Assembly: GCF_947501385.1 (NCBI RefSeq)
Contig: NZ_CANMVP010000011.1
Location: 87,264 to 151,263, forward strand
From: an uncultured Polaribacter sp.
GTDB taxonomy: Bacteria; Bacteroidota; Bacteroidia; Flavobacteriales; Flavobacteriaceae
Length of the DNA: 64,000 nucleotides
Direction of reading: 5' to 3'
Shown here: positions 51,803-60,665 of the stretch, in pieces
Numbering within the stretch: position 1 is the stretch's first letter
How the letters are laid out: each line of letters starts with the position of its first letter
The notes under the pieces: generated by a model
Told to the model about the DNA's origin: nothing
Databases searched by the model: none
The model's input: only the letters and a program-made list of their open reading frames with translations
Position numbers and translations under genes: made by a program

Positions 51803-53644
51803 TTATTTCTTCTTTTTTGCTCCAGCTTCCATTTTTTCTTTAAGAGCTGCTAAACCACCAATGTCTCCTAAAGTAGTTTTCTCTGCATCTGCAGATTTCT
51901 TAGAAGCAACTTTGATATTTCTCTTTTCTTCTTCTCTAAAGATAGAAGTATGAGAAACAACAACTCTTCTGTATTCTTTAGAAAATTCTAAAACCACAAA
52001 GTTTGTAGTATCTCCTTTTCCTAATTTAGAACCGTCTTCTTTTTCTAAGTAACGTGTTGGTGCAAAACCTTCAACATCGTCAGATAAAGTTACAACTGCA
52101 CCTTTATCATTCTTTTCTTTGATAGTACCTTCATGTGTAGAACCAATTGCGAACGTAGCTTCATGCGCATCCCAAGGATTGTCTTGCGTTTGCTTATGAC
52201 CTAAGTTTAACTTTCTGTTCTCTACATCTAATTCTAACACTTGAACTTCTAGCTTGTCTCCAACAGTTACAAAGTCTGATGGATGCTTGATTTTCTTAGT
52301 CCAAGAAAGATCTGAAATGTACACTAAACCATCAATTCCTTCTTCTAATTCTACAAACACACCAAAGTTTGTGTAATTTCTTACCGTACCAGTGTGTGTA
52401 GAACCTACAGGATATTTAGTTGTAATATCTGTCCAAGGATCTGGGTGTAATTGTTTCATACCTAAAGACATTTTACGGTCTTCTCTGTCTAAAGTTAAAA
52501 CTTGCGCTTCTACTTTATCTCCCACTTTTACAAAATCTTGCGCCGAACGTAAATGTGTTGACCATGACATTTCAGAAACGTGAATTAACCCTTCTACTCC
52601 TTGTTCTACTTCTACAAAAGCACCATAATCTGCAATTACTACAACTTCACCAGTAACTTTATCGCCCACTTTTAAAGTATCGTTTAAAGCTTCCCAAGGA
52701 TGCGCAGACAATTGTTTTAAACCTAATTGAATTCTAGATTTGTTATCATCAAAGTCTAAAATTACAACGTTTAATTTTTGATCTAATTCAACAACCTCAT
52801 TCGGATGGTTAATTCTAGACCAAGATAAATCTGTAATATGTACCAAACCATCAACACCACCTAAATCTACAAACACACCATAAGAAGTAATGTTTTTAAC
52901 AACACCTTCTAATACTTGTCCTTTCTCTAATTGGCCAATAATTTCTTTTTTCTGTAATTCAATATCCGCTTCAATTAAAGCTTTATGAGAAACGACAACG
53001 TTTTTAAATTCATGGTTGATTTTCACAACTTTAAATTCCATTGTTTTTTCTACATACTGATCGTAATCTCTAATAGGCTTTACGTCAATTTGAGATCCTG
53101 GTAAAAATGCTTCGATTCCGAAAACATCTACAATCATACCACCTCTAGTTCTACATTTAACAAAACCGTTTACTACTTCACCAGTTTCATGAGCATTGTT
53201 CACACGTTCCCATGCTTTAATTACTCTTGCTTTTTTGTGAGACAATACCAATTGACCAGAAGAATCTTCTCTTTTATCTACCAATACTTCTACAGTATCA
53301 CCTTCTTTTAAACCTTGGTTGTAACGAAATTCGTTTAAAGAAATAACGCCTTCAGATTTAGAATTGATATCGATGATTGCATCTCTATCAGTAATTCTAA
53401 TTACCGTTCCTTCAATTACGTCACGCTCGTTCACAAAACCTACAGTACCTTCTAAAGCTTTTTCGAAATCTTGTAATTTCTTTTCATCAACTGCTTCAAT
53501 ACCTTGTTCGTATTTGTGCCAGTTAAAGTCAGCCAAAAATTGTTGTGGATCTTGTTTTTCCTCTACAGCAACCCTTGTTGCTTCTGTTTGATTTACATCA
53601 GTAGCAACTTCTTGCTCTTCTGTGTTTTTAGTTTCTTCAGACAT
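51803..53644 (-). CDS. rpsA: 30S ribosomal protein S1
   Basis: 613 residues with six S1 RNA-binding motifs in order. They include VIEGTVIRITDRDAIIDI, GQVLEGVVKNITSYGVFVDLGGVDGLVHITDLSW, GDKVTGEVVVIADYGAFVEV and GSTHTGTVRNYTNFGVFVEL. Repeats 3 to 5 are the best conserved; repeats 1 and 6 are diverged, as usual. An acidic N-terminal extension (SEETKNTEEQEVATDVNQ) and a lysine-rich tail (GAKKKK) are typical of Bacteroidota S1. It binds mRNA leaders on the small ribosomal subunit, in a group whose genes often lack Shine-Dalgarno sequences. A -7 element lies about 125 bases upstream and a strong terminator lies downstream. Confidence 0.97.
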   Translation of the reverse strand: MSEETKNTEEQEVATDVNQTEATRVAVEEKQDPQQFLADFNWHKYEQGIEAVDEKKLQDFEKALEGTVGFVNERDVIEGTVIRITDRDAIIDINSKSEGVISLNEFRYNQGLKEGDTVEVLVDKREDSSGQLVLSHKKARVIKAWERVNNAHETGEVVNGFVKCRTRGGMIVDVFGIEAFLPGSQIDVKPIRDYDQYVEKTMEFKVVKINHEFKNVVVSHKALIEADIELQKKEIIGQLEKGQVLEGVVKNITSYGVFVDLGGVDGLVHITDLSWSRINHPNEVVELDQKLNVVILDFDDNKSRIQLGLKQLSAHPWEALNDTLKVGDKVTGEVVVIADYGAFVEVEQGVEGLIHVSEMSWSTHLRSAQDFVKVGDKVEAQVLTLDREDRKMSLGMKQLHPDPWTDITTKYPVGSTHTGTVRNYTNFGVFVELEEGIDGLVYISDLSWTKKIKHPSDFVTVGDKLEVQVLELDVENRKLNLGHKQTQDNPWDAHEATFAIGSTHEGTIKEKNDKGAVVTLSDDVEGFAPTRYLEKEDGSKLGKGDTTNFVVLEFSKEYRRVVVSHTSIFREEEKRNIKVASKKSADAEKTTLGDIGGLAALKEKMEAGAKKKK

Positions 53645-53767
53645 TTCTGAAAATTAAATTTGTATCTTGCTGTAATTCAGATTTTTAACGATAAAAATAA
53701 CAAGAGATGTTTTTATAAATTGTTTTTCAAAGGTCCTTTTATAAATCTGTTCTCGTAAAAAGGAGTG

Positions 53768-53775
53768 CAAATTTA
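53768..53775 (-). promoter_or_regulatory. -7 element of the rpsA promoter
   Basis: Reads TAAATTTG on the minus strand, about 125 bases before ATG 53644. A clear TTG box at the right distance is not seen. The long leader could hold S1 autoregulation, as known for rpsA in other bacteria; no structure was identified. Confidence 0.45.
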
Positions 53776-53832
53776 CAAAAAATACTTGATTTTTAAACAC
53801 TTACAATTAAAATAATTCATCTTAATTGTTTT

Positions 53833-53840
53833 TATATTTG
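53833..53840 (+). promoter_or_regulatory. -7 element of the RidA-like lipoprotein gene
   Basis: TATATTTG matches TAnnTTTG and puts the transcript start about 13 bases ahead of ATG 53860. No upstream TTG box at 17-23 bases is seen. Confidence 0.45.
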
Positions 53841-53859
53841 TATTGAAAATCAAAACTTT

Positions 53860-54312
53860 ATGAAATTTCTTATAAAATTATTTTTATTTTTTTTACTATT
53901 GATGAATTTCTCCTGCAATAAAGATAAAACCTCAGTTATAAAGCACCATAAATCACATGAGAAAAGCAGGCAAAACGTTCCTTTTTCTGATGCCGTTCAA
54001 GTTGATAATTTATACTTTTTAACGGGACAAATAGGAAAAAACCATGCGACAGGAAAACTCGTTAAAGATGGAATTGAAGCGGAAACAAAACAAACGCTCA
54101 AAAATATTGAAGCTGTTTTAAAATACCACAACTTAACATTAGCAGATGTTGTAAAATGTACGGTAATTTTAGCTGATATTGAAGATTTCTCTAAAATGAA
54201 TACAATTTATCGTACTTTTTTTACCGATAATTTACCTGCAAGAACTACCTTTGCAGCCGATTTAGCCGCAGGTGCAAAAATTGAAATTGAAGTGGTAGCA
54301 GCCAGAAAATAA
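53860..54312 (+). CDS. RidA/YjgF-family protein with a lipoprotein signal
   Basis: 150 residues. RidA proteins are usually cytosolic and about 125-130 residues; here an N-terminal hydrophobic signal (LIKLFLFFLLLMNFS) ends in Cys19 followed by NKDK, so the protein appears exported and lipid-anchored. From residue 40 the RidA core is complete: PFSDAVQVDNLYFLTGQIG, TLKNIEAVLKYHNL, VVKCTVILADIEDF, LPARTTFAA with the carboxylate-binding arginine (Arg128), and the final IEIEVVAARK. RidA hydrolyses reactive enamine/imine intermediates, but in the periplasm such substrates are not known. The arginine is kept, so activity is possible. It stands alone, divergent from rpsA. Confidence 0.9.
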   Translation: MKFLIKLFLFFLLLMNFSCNKDKTSVIKHHKSHEKSRQNVPFSDAVQVDNLYFLTGQIGKNHATGKLVKDGIEAETKQTLKNIEAVLKYHNLTLADVVKCTVILADIEDFSKMNTIYRTFFTDNLPARTTFAADLAAGAKIEIEVVAARK

Positions 54313-54444
54313 ACTATAATTTACAGGCAGATAGTTTGCTGCGTAAAATAATTAATAAATTGTTAGAGTAAGATTTTTAAAATTCGTGTCTAAAATATTT
54401 AGAATATATAAAGAATTTTATGACTCTATTTTGAGAACAACATA

Positions 54445-55074
54445 ATGAATAAAGAAACGCAAGATTTAGTAGATAAAGGAATTATGCTTCCACTAATGGA
54501 AGAGTTTTACACCATACAAGGTGAAGGTTCTCATACAGGAACTGCCGCTTATTTTATTCGAGTTGGTGGTTGTGATGTAGGTTGCCATTGGTGCGATGTG
54601 AAAGAAAGCTGGAATGCAGATTTGCATCCACCAACATTAGCAGACACCATTGTAGACAATGTAAAGAAATACGCAAACACGGTTGTTATTACTGGTGGTG
54701 AGCCTTTAATGTGGTCTATGGATTATATTACAGAAAATCTTCAAAAAAATCAGATCAGAACACATATCGAAACTTCTGGAGCCTATTCTTTTTCTGGAAA
54801 ATGGGATTGGTTTTGTCTCTCACCAAAAAAAAATAAATTACCTCTAGAGGAAGTGTATAGAGAAGCAGATGAATTGAAAATGATTATTCATAATAAATCC
54901 GATTTCGATTTTGCTGAACAACAAGCCGCTAAAGTAGGTAAGAAATGTCAATTGTATTTACAACCAGAATGGAGTAAAAAAGAAAAAATGACAGCACTTA
55001 TTGTAGATTATGTGATGAAAAATCCAAAATGGAAAATTTCTCTTCAGACACATAAGTATTTAAATATTCCTTAA
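54445..55074 (+). CDS. queE: 7-carboxy-7-deazaguanine synthase
   Basis: 209 residues of the radical SAM family in its short QueE form. The Fe-S cluster motif is C-x3-C-x2-C at Cys43, Cys47 and Cys50 (GGCDVGCHWCD), with the substrate and SAM features FYTIQGEGSHTGTAAYFIRVGG, VVITGGEPLMW and THIETSGAY. It converts 6-carboxytetrahydropterin to 7-carboxy-7-deazaguanine in the queuosine pathway (tRNA modification) in the cytosol. Other queuosine genes are not in the window. The start at ATG 54445 matches the family N-terminus. Confidence 0.96.
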   Translation: MNKETQDLVDKGIMLPLMEEFYTIQGEGSHTGTAAYFIRVGGCDVGCHWCDVKESWNADLHPPTLADTIVDNVKKYANTVVITGGEPLMWSMDYITENLQKNQIRTHIETSGAYSFSGKWDWFCLSPKKNKLPLEEVYREADELKMIIHNKSDFDFAEQQAAKVGKKCQLYLQPEWSKKEKMTALIVDYVMKNPKWKISLQTHKYLNIP

Positions 55075-55219
55075 AGTTATTTTTTGAAAATATTTCCTGC
55101 TTGGAGTTCATCTTGAGCGAAGTCGAAAGGCACTCGCTTTTCATTCAGAAAAAGAATAAAAAGAGCTCAAACCCCAAAGCTTCGGGACTTCAATCAGGGC
55201 TAAACCTATTTATAAAATT
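55075..55219. repeat. Intergenic dispersed-type sequence with TTGAGCGAAGTCGAAAGG
   Basis: The gap between queE and cmk carries the text CATCTTGAGCGAAGTCGAAA (near 55110) and CAAAGCTTCGGGACTTCAAT (near 55175), sequence types seen repeatedly between genes in flavobacterial genomes from memory. It has no coding potential. Confidence 0.45.
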
Positions 55220-55915
55220 CTAGATTTCTTTCAATTTTCTATCAACTAAAGTACAAATTCTCTCAAATTGCTCTTGAATTCCCATATCAGAATTATCAAT
55301 TTCAATAGCATCCTTTGCTTTTGTTAACGGAGAATCTTCTCTTGTAGAATCAATTCTATCTCTTTCTTCAACGTTAAATAGCACATCTTTAAAACTTACT
55401 TTGTCTCCTCGATCTATTAATTCTTTATAGCGCCTGGTAGCTCTTTTGTCTGCAGAAGCTGTCATAAATAATTTTAAATCAGCATTGGGAAAAACGACGG
55501 TTCCAATATCTCTTCCGTCCATAACAACACCTCCTTTTTCTCCCATTTCTTGCTGCTCTTTTACAAGCTTTCTTCTCACTTCAGAGATTTCAGCAACTTT
55601 ACTTACCAATTGAGAAACTTCTAGTCTTCTTATTTCTTTTTCAACGTTTTGCCCGTTTAAAAACATTTCTGCAAAACCTAATTGCTTATTAAATTGAAAG
55701 GAAAGTGAATTATTTTTCAATTCAGAAATTAGTTCGGCTTTTTTTAGAAAATCCTTCCCAACAAAATTATTTTGTTTTGCAAAAAACGTGATAGCTCTAT
55801 ACATAGCACCAGAATCTACATAAATAAAATTGTATTTTTTTGCTATTAATTTTGCTATGGTACTTTTACCTGTAGATGAAAAACCATCTATTGCAATTGT
55901 TATTTTTTTATTCAT
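55220..55915 (-). CDS. cmk: Cytidylate kinase
   Basis: 231 residues. The P-loop is GFSSTGKST (residues 11-19), followed by the CMP-binding text VDSGAMYRAITFFA. The family block VMDGRDIGTVVFPNADLKLFMTA and the lid region ATRRYKEL are present. It phosphorylates CMP and dCMP with ATP in the cytosol. The gene begins 3 bases after the porQ stop, so the two are co-transcribed; a porQ-cmk pairing is common in this group. Confidence 0.96.
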   Translation of the reverse strand: MNKKITIAIDGFSSTGKSTIAKLIAKKYNFIYVDSGAMYRAITFFAKQNNFVGKDFLKKAELISELKNNSLSFQFNKQLGFAEMFLNGQNVEKEIRRLEVSQLVSKVAEISEVRRKLVKEQQEMGEKGGVVMDGRDIGTVVFPNADLKLFMTASADKRATRRYKELIDRGDKVSFKDVLFNVEERDRIDSTREDSPLTKAKDAIEIDNSDMGIQEQFERICTLVDRKLKEI

Positions 55916-55918
55916 TTT

Positions 55919-56944
55919 TTATCTTCTTCTACTATCTAAATCTATTTCTAAGCTAAAGGTACTCACATTAGCAGCTGTATGAAATTTAGAATAAGCATAA
56001 TTAAATTTAAATTTATTCATTTTTATTCCAAAACCAAAAGAAACACCACTAAAAGTTCTTGCATTTTGCAACTTTAGTTCAGCAGCTCTTCTAAAATTAT
56101 AACCAATTCTAATATTTATAACACTTTCGGGAAACAACTCTGCTCCCACCACAAAATGACGCAAAGTGTTTGCAACAAAGCCTGATTCTTCTTCAGTAAC
56201 ATTTCCTTCTAAATCTGTGGTTTGATTTGATGGATTGGCAGCAGTAATATCCCATTGCTGCAAATTGTCTAAAGTTAAATACCATTTTAATGGAACATAT
56301 TCTAATTGATAACTTGCACCCAAAGCAAATTCAAAAGGTAACTTTTCAATTTCTCCATTAAACGATTTTAATTGTGCCCCAATATTTCTTGCAACCACTG
56401 TAAAACTATAAGGCTTGTATAGACTATAATATAATAAGGCTATATCTGTGGCTACACCAGTGGATGAAAAATTACTAATCGTTGAAGTAATAAATTTCAA
56501 ATTGGCACCAAGATAAAAATTAGTGTATGGGAAGTTGTAAGAATAACCTATAGAAACAGCAATATCATTCGCTCTAAAATTACCAGTCTCTTCTCCTTGT
56601 TCATTGGCTTCAATAATAGCACCATAATCTAGATATTTTATATTGCCATGAATAGTTCCAAATCTTCTTGATATTTCTCTTGCGTAAGAAATAGCACCAA
56701 CATTAATACCTGCTAAATAACTAGAATAGTTTACAGACAATCTTCTATCTAAATTACTATTTATAGTAGCAGGATTCCAAATAGGTTGATTTATATCATC
56801 TATTAAAGTTAAGACTTCCCCACCTAATGCTATCTGTCTTGCAGAAGTAGAAACATTTAAAAACTGATATATTCTTTCACCTCCAACCTGAGCTTTCGAA
56901 TAAAAAGAAACCAAGAAAATAATGAATAGAAATATCAATCTCAT
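55919..56944 (-). CDS. porQ: Type IX secretion system protein PorQ
   Basis: 341 residues from ATG 56944, chosen because it gives a normal Sec signal (RLIFLFIIFLVSFYSKAQ); the frame is open further upstream to 57046 but the added residues do not look like a signal. The mature start GGERIYQFLNVSTSARQIALGGE is the PorQ hallmark, and the rest is a PorV/FadL-like outer membrane barrel (VSIGYSYNF, FYLGANLKFITSTISNF, FRRAAELKL). PorQ works with PorU, PorV and PorZ in the attachment complex that processes T9SS cargo. The two PUL proteins with sorting domains at 9326 and 10716 would depend on this pathway. Confidence 0.9.
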   Translation of the reverse strand: MRLIFLFIIFLVSFYSKAQVGGERIYQFLNVSTSARQIALGGEVLTLIDDINQPIWNPATINSNLDRRLSVNYSSYLAGINVGAISYAREISRRFGTIHGNIKYLDYGAIIEANEQGEETGNFRANDIAVSIGYSYNFPYTNFYLGANLKFITSTISNFSSTGVATDIALLYYSLYKPYSFTVVARNIGAQLKSFNGEIEKLPFEFALGASYQLEYVPLKWYLTLDNLQQWDITAANPSNQTTDLEGNVTEEESGFVANTLRHFVVGAELFPESVINIRIGYNFRRAAELKLQNARTFSGVSFGFGIKMNKFKFNYAYSKFHTAANVSTFSLEIDLDSRRR

Positions 56945-57578
56945 AAGACGCAAAGAAACAAAGTATAACATCAATAACGAAAATATATGATAATATTTTA
57001 TAAATAATTGCTTTGTACATGACAAAAATTTATCAAATAGTCTCAAATGTCAGGTCCAGCGCAGTCGAGACCTTATGTTTCTCGATAATTCCATAAAAAA
57101 TTATCTCTCGAGAAACTACGTTTTATACTTTCAATCAAAATATATTTTGATTTCAGTAATGTTTGACGAGACATTTTGAAAAATAAAATAACTACCTATT
57201 TTAAGGACGTTTGTAGTTTAAATACTGTTTTTTGTCATGTCCTGAAAAATAACTCTTATCATATATATTCCATTGTTTTAAAATTAAATTCCGGTCACTT
57301 TATGCTGTTAAGAATTAACCCATCCTCTAAATATTTAAATTGTTAAAGCAATCTCAAAAAATTGATTTCCGATACAATTTGTAAAAACTTCTAAAGTAAA
57401 ATAATTAGCAATAAAGAAAGCATACAATATCATAAAACTTAAATAAAACAACATAAATTGCATTAAAAAAACACTAAAAGCGCAAAAAAATAAAAAAAAC
57501 TGCAAAAAAATAGAAAAAAATATGATATACTTTATTTTTTTTTATTAAGTTTACCATGACTTACAAAAAAATCTACTC
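56945..57578. other. Intergenic region between porQ and the second SusC operon
   Basis: About 630 bases shared by two divergent transcripts. It contains the 13-mer AGCGCAGTCGAGA at 57058-57070 (exact reverse complement of 7159-7171), a CTCGAGAAACTACGTTTT-type segment near 57110, and the phased A-tracts at 57465-57520. A weak -7-like TACTTTAT follows at about 57528. No gene is seen. Confidence 0.6.
57465..57520. promoter_or_regulatory. Helically phased A-tracts (predicted curved DNA) upstream of a SusC gene
   Basis: Six runs of 4-8 A residues are centred near 57468, 57477, 57487, 57495, 57507 and 57517, an average spacing close to one helical turn. Such arrays bend DNA and can act as UP-like promoter elements. 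The array ends about 58 bases before ATG 57579. Confidence 0.5.
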
Positions 57579-60500
57579 ATGACTAAAAAAATTAAAGTTA
57601 CTCTTCTGGTTTTTTTTACAACTTCGTTTTCCGTATTATTTTCACAAAATATAACTGTAAAAGGTAGTGTTGTTGACGAAATAGGTAGCCCTTTACCAGG
57701 AGTAACAATTCTTATTAAAGGGACTAATAAAGGAACATCCACAGATTTTAACGGAAATTATCAATTAGTAGTTACAAAAGGAAGAACGCTCGTTTTTTCT
57801 TCTCTTGGTTTTAAAAAGAAAGAAATTGTTGCAACTAATGCAGTTATTAATGTCATTTTAGAAGAAAGTACTGCAACTTTAGATGAAATTGTAATTACTG
57901 CAGAATTTGGTTTAAAACGGGCAGCGCGTAGTATGGGTTCTTCGGTACAAAAAATTGACGGGAAAACAATTCAAGATTCAGGTAGAGAAAATTTTATTAC
58001 AGCACTGGCAGGACGAGTACCTGGTCTTAACATTGGTTCTACAAGTGGAAGTCCTGGAGCCTCCACAAATATAGTATTGAGAAATATTACCTCTATATCG
58101 GGTAATAACAAGCCACTTTATGTGGTAGATGGAATTCCCATGAACAACACTACTTTCGATCCTAATGAAATGGCCGGAGGTGGTTTTTCTGTACGTGACT
58201 TAGATTTTTCTTCTAGAGGGAATGATTTTAATCCAGAAGATGTTGAGTCTATTACTGTATTAAAAGGGGCAGCAGCTGCCGCATTGTATGGTTCTGATGC
58301 CTCTAACGGTGCTATTATTATCACCACTAAAAAAGGCACTATAGGAAAAGGTACCGTAAGATTTAGTAATTACCTCAAATTTAGTAAAGCATATGGCTAT
58401 CCAGACATGCAAGATAAATATGCCAATGGAGCCTATGGCACAACAAACTACTATTTTACAAGCAAATATGGAGGTCTCTATCCAGAAGGAATTGAGATTT
58501 ACGATAATATTGATGCCGTTCTTCAAACAGGTTTTCAGCAACGATACAACGTTTCCGTTGAAGGAGGTTCAGACAAAGCAACCATCCGTGCTAGTTTTTC
58601 ACAATTAGACGAAATTGGAGTATTAAAAACTACAGATTACAAAAGAACAAATCTAAGTTTGTCAGGTAAAGCAGACATTACAGATTGGTTAACGTTTGAA
58701 GGAGCACTGCAATATACCAATACAGGAAATACGAAAGTTCGGAAAGGTACAGCGGGTCCATTATACCGAGCCATGTTGTGGCCTATGGTAGATGATATGA
58801 GCAACTACCTTGCAGAAGATGGCAGTCATATGAAAGTACCAGACTACTACCTTGATGAAGATTTACTCAATCCGCTTTTTGGTATGAATAAGAATAAGTA
58901 CTATGACGAATCAGATCGATTTATCAGTAATATTGCACTAAATATAACTCCCGTAAAAAACACCTTTATACGTGCACAAGTAGGTTGGGATGTAGGAATG
59001 CAAACTTTTATAGCATCTAACCACCCCTATTATTTTAACAGAAATGCTGGTGAAGGTCAGTACGATCTTGTTCAGTCTAATTTTTCTGATCCCACAATCA
59101 ATATTCTTGCAGGATACAATAATAATTTTTTTGATAAAAAGTTTTCATTTTCAGCTCAATTAGGATACCATCAATTAGAAAATGAAGTGACTAGATCAGC
59201 TAGTTCGGGTAGTAGATTTATCATAGCCGATTTTCAATCTATCAATAATACAGATCCATTAACACAAACAACAAGTCAGAGAAACACGAAACGAAGAATA
59301 CAAGCAGTTTCAGGTTCTTTTGAATTTGGCTATAACAATATTGCATTTATTACTTTAAGAGCTAGAAATGACTGGTCGTCTACGTTACCAGTCAACAACA
59401 ATAGGTATTTTTACCCAGCTATTGAAGGCTCGTTTATTGTATCTGATTTAGATTTTATAAAAGATGTTGAGTCAATCAATTATATCAAACTTCGTGGTTC
59501 ATGGGCGCAAGTAGGAAAAGACGCCAGGCCTTTACAGATTGATCCACAACTACAAACCACAAATTTAACAGGAGGTGGTTTTAAATATGGATTTACAGGA
59601 CCTAACCCAAACTTAAAACCCGAAATTACTACGGCACATGAAGCTGGTATAGATTTCAGATTGTTCAACAATAGGGTAAATGCAAGTTTTACCTATTTTG
59701 CAACAGAAAATTCAGATCAAATAGTACAAGGCTTTCGATTGAGCTATGCCACAGGATTTGTGTTAAATACGTTGAATGTGGGTACCTTTAAAACAAAAGG
59801 ATGGGAAGCCAACATTGATGTTGATGTGATAAAAAACGATGATTTTACTTGGAATGTAGGAGTCAATGGTTCTAGAGGAACTTCCGAAGTTGTTCTTCTT
59901 CCAGAAAACGTAACAGAATACTACAATCCTTTTACATGGAACTCAGGAAACATAAGAAACGGTATCATAAAAGGGCAACCAATCACAACAGTAACAGGAA
60001 GAGCTTATGAACGTAATGATAATGGTGCTATTTTAATTAACCCCACTACTGGGCTACCACTTGTCGATAGTCAATGGTCTATTATTGGTGACAGAGAACC
60101 AAAATTACGTTTTGGAATGTTAACCAGTTTACAGTATAAAAACTTTAGATTGTCTAGCTTGTTTGCAGGGCGTTTGGGTGCCACCGTTGTAAATGGTACC
60201 AAACGATTTATGATGCAACGAGGAACAAGTTGGGAATCTGTTGCTTTGCGTGAAAGTCAACCCTATATATTTGATGGTGTGATACGCGATGGAAATGAGA
60301 ATACAGCCAACCCAACCCAAAATACAATAGCAGTTGATTATAGAACCTATGGATCCTCTATCTTTTCAGGTGGTGATGAAGATTGGTTAGAAAAAGATGT
60401 CAATTATTTACGAATGCAAGAATTACGTTTTTCCTACCGTCTACCAGAAGATGTGCTTCGTAAATCTAAGCTTTTTTCTCAAATGGATTTGTTTTTTGTA

Positions 60501-60659
60501 GCAAACGATTTGTTTACATGGACAAATTACTCAGGTATTGATGCTGTAGGAAATACGGTTTCTGCAGCAGCTGGAGGTACAGGTGGAGAAGGTATTGATG
60601 TTTGGTCTTTGCCAAACCCTCGTGCCTTTACAATAGGAGTAAGTTTAAACTTAAATTAA
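57579..60659 (+). CDS. SusC/RagA-like TonB-dependent transporter (separate operon)
   Basis: 1026 residues: Sec signal (KVTLLVFFTTSFSVLFSQ). Then come a carboxypeptidase-regulatory-like domain (VKGSVVDEIGSPLPGVTILIKG), a TonB-box-like DEIVITAEFGL, a plug (TALAGRVPGLNIGS, LYVVDGIPMNN, ITVLKGAAAAALYGSDASNGAIIITTKKG) and a long barrel ending in FTIGVSLNLN. It forms an import pore with the SusD-like protein encoded 6 bases downstream. No carbohydrate enzymes or regulator are nearby, so the substrate may be a glycan, peptide or other large nutrient. It belongs to a different SusC subgroup (SusD-like_2 partner) from the PUL transporters. Confidence 0.95.
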   Translation: MTKKIKVTLLVFFTTSFSVLFSQNITVKGSVVDEIGSPLPGVTILIKGTNKGTSTDFNGNYQLVVTKGRTLVFSSLGFKKKEIVATNAVINVILEESTATLDEIVITAEFGLKRAARSMGSSVQKIDGKTIQDSGRENFITALAGRVPGLNIGSTSGSPGASTNIVLRNITSISGNNKPLYVVDGIPMNNTTFDPNEMAGGGFSVRDLDFSSRGNDFNPEDVESITVLKGAAAAALYGSDASNGAIIITTKKGTIGKGTVRFSNYLKFSKAYGYPDMQDKYANGAYGTTNYYFTSKYGGLYPEGIEIYDNIDAVLQTGFQQRYNVSVEGGSDKATIRASFSQLDEIGVLKTTDYKRTNLSLSGKADITDWLTFEGALQYTNTGNTKVRKGTAGPLYRAMLWPMVDDMSNYLAEDGSHMKVPDYYLDEDLLNPLFGMNKNKYYDESDRFISNIALNITPVKNTFIRAQVGWDVGMQTFIASNHPYYFNRNAGEGQYDLVQSNFSDPTINILAGYNNNFFDKKFSFSAQLGYHQLENEVTRSASSGSRFIIADFQSINNTDPLTQTTSQRNTKRRIQAVSGSFEFGYNNIAFITLRARNDWSSTLPVNNNRYFYPAIEGSFIVSDLDFIKDVESINYIKLRGSWAQVGKDARPLQIDPQLQTTNLTGGGFKYGFTGPNPNLKPEITTAHEAGIDFRLFNNRVNASFTYFATENSDQIVQGFRLSYATGFVLNTLNVGTFKTKGWEANIDVDVIKNDDFTWNVGVNGSRGTSEVVLLPENVTEYYNPFTWNSGNIRNGIIKGQPITTVTGRAYERNDNGAILINPTTGLPLVDSQWSIIGDREPKLRFGMLTSLQYKNFRLSSLFAGRLGATVVNGTKRFMMQRGTSWESVALRESQPYIFDGVIRDGNENTANPTQNTIAVDYRTYGSSIFSGGDEDWLEKDVNYLRMQELRFSYRLPEDVLRKSKLFSQMDLFFVANDLFTWTNYSGIDAVGNTVSAAAGGTGGEGIDVWSLPNPRAFTIGVSLNLN

Positions 60660-60665
60660 AATACC

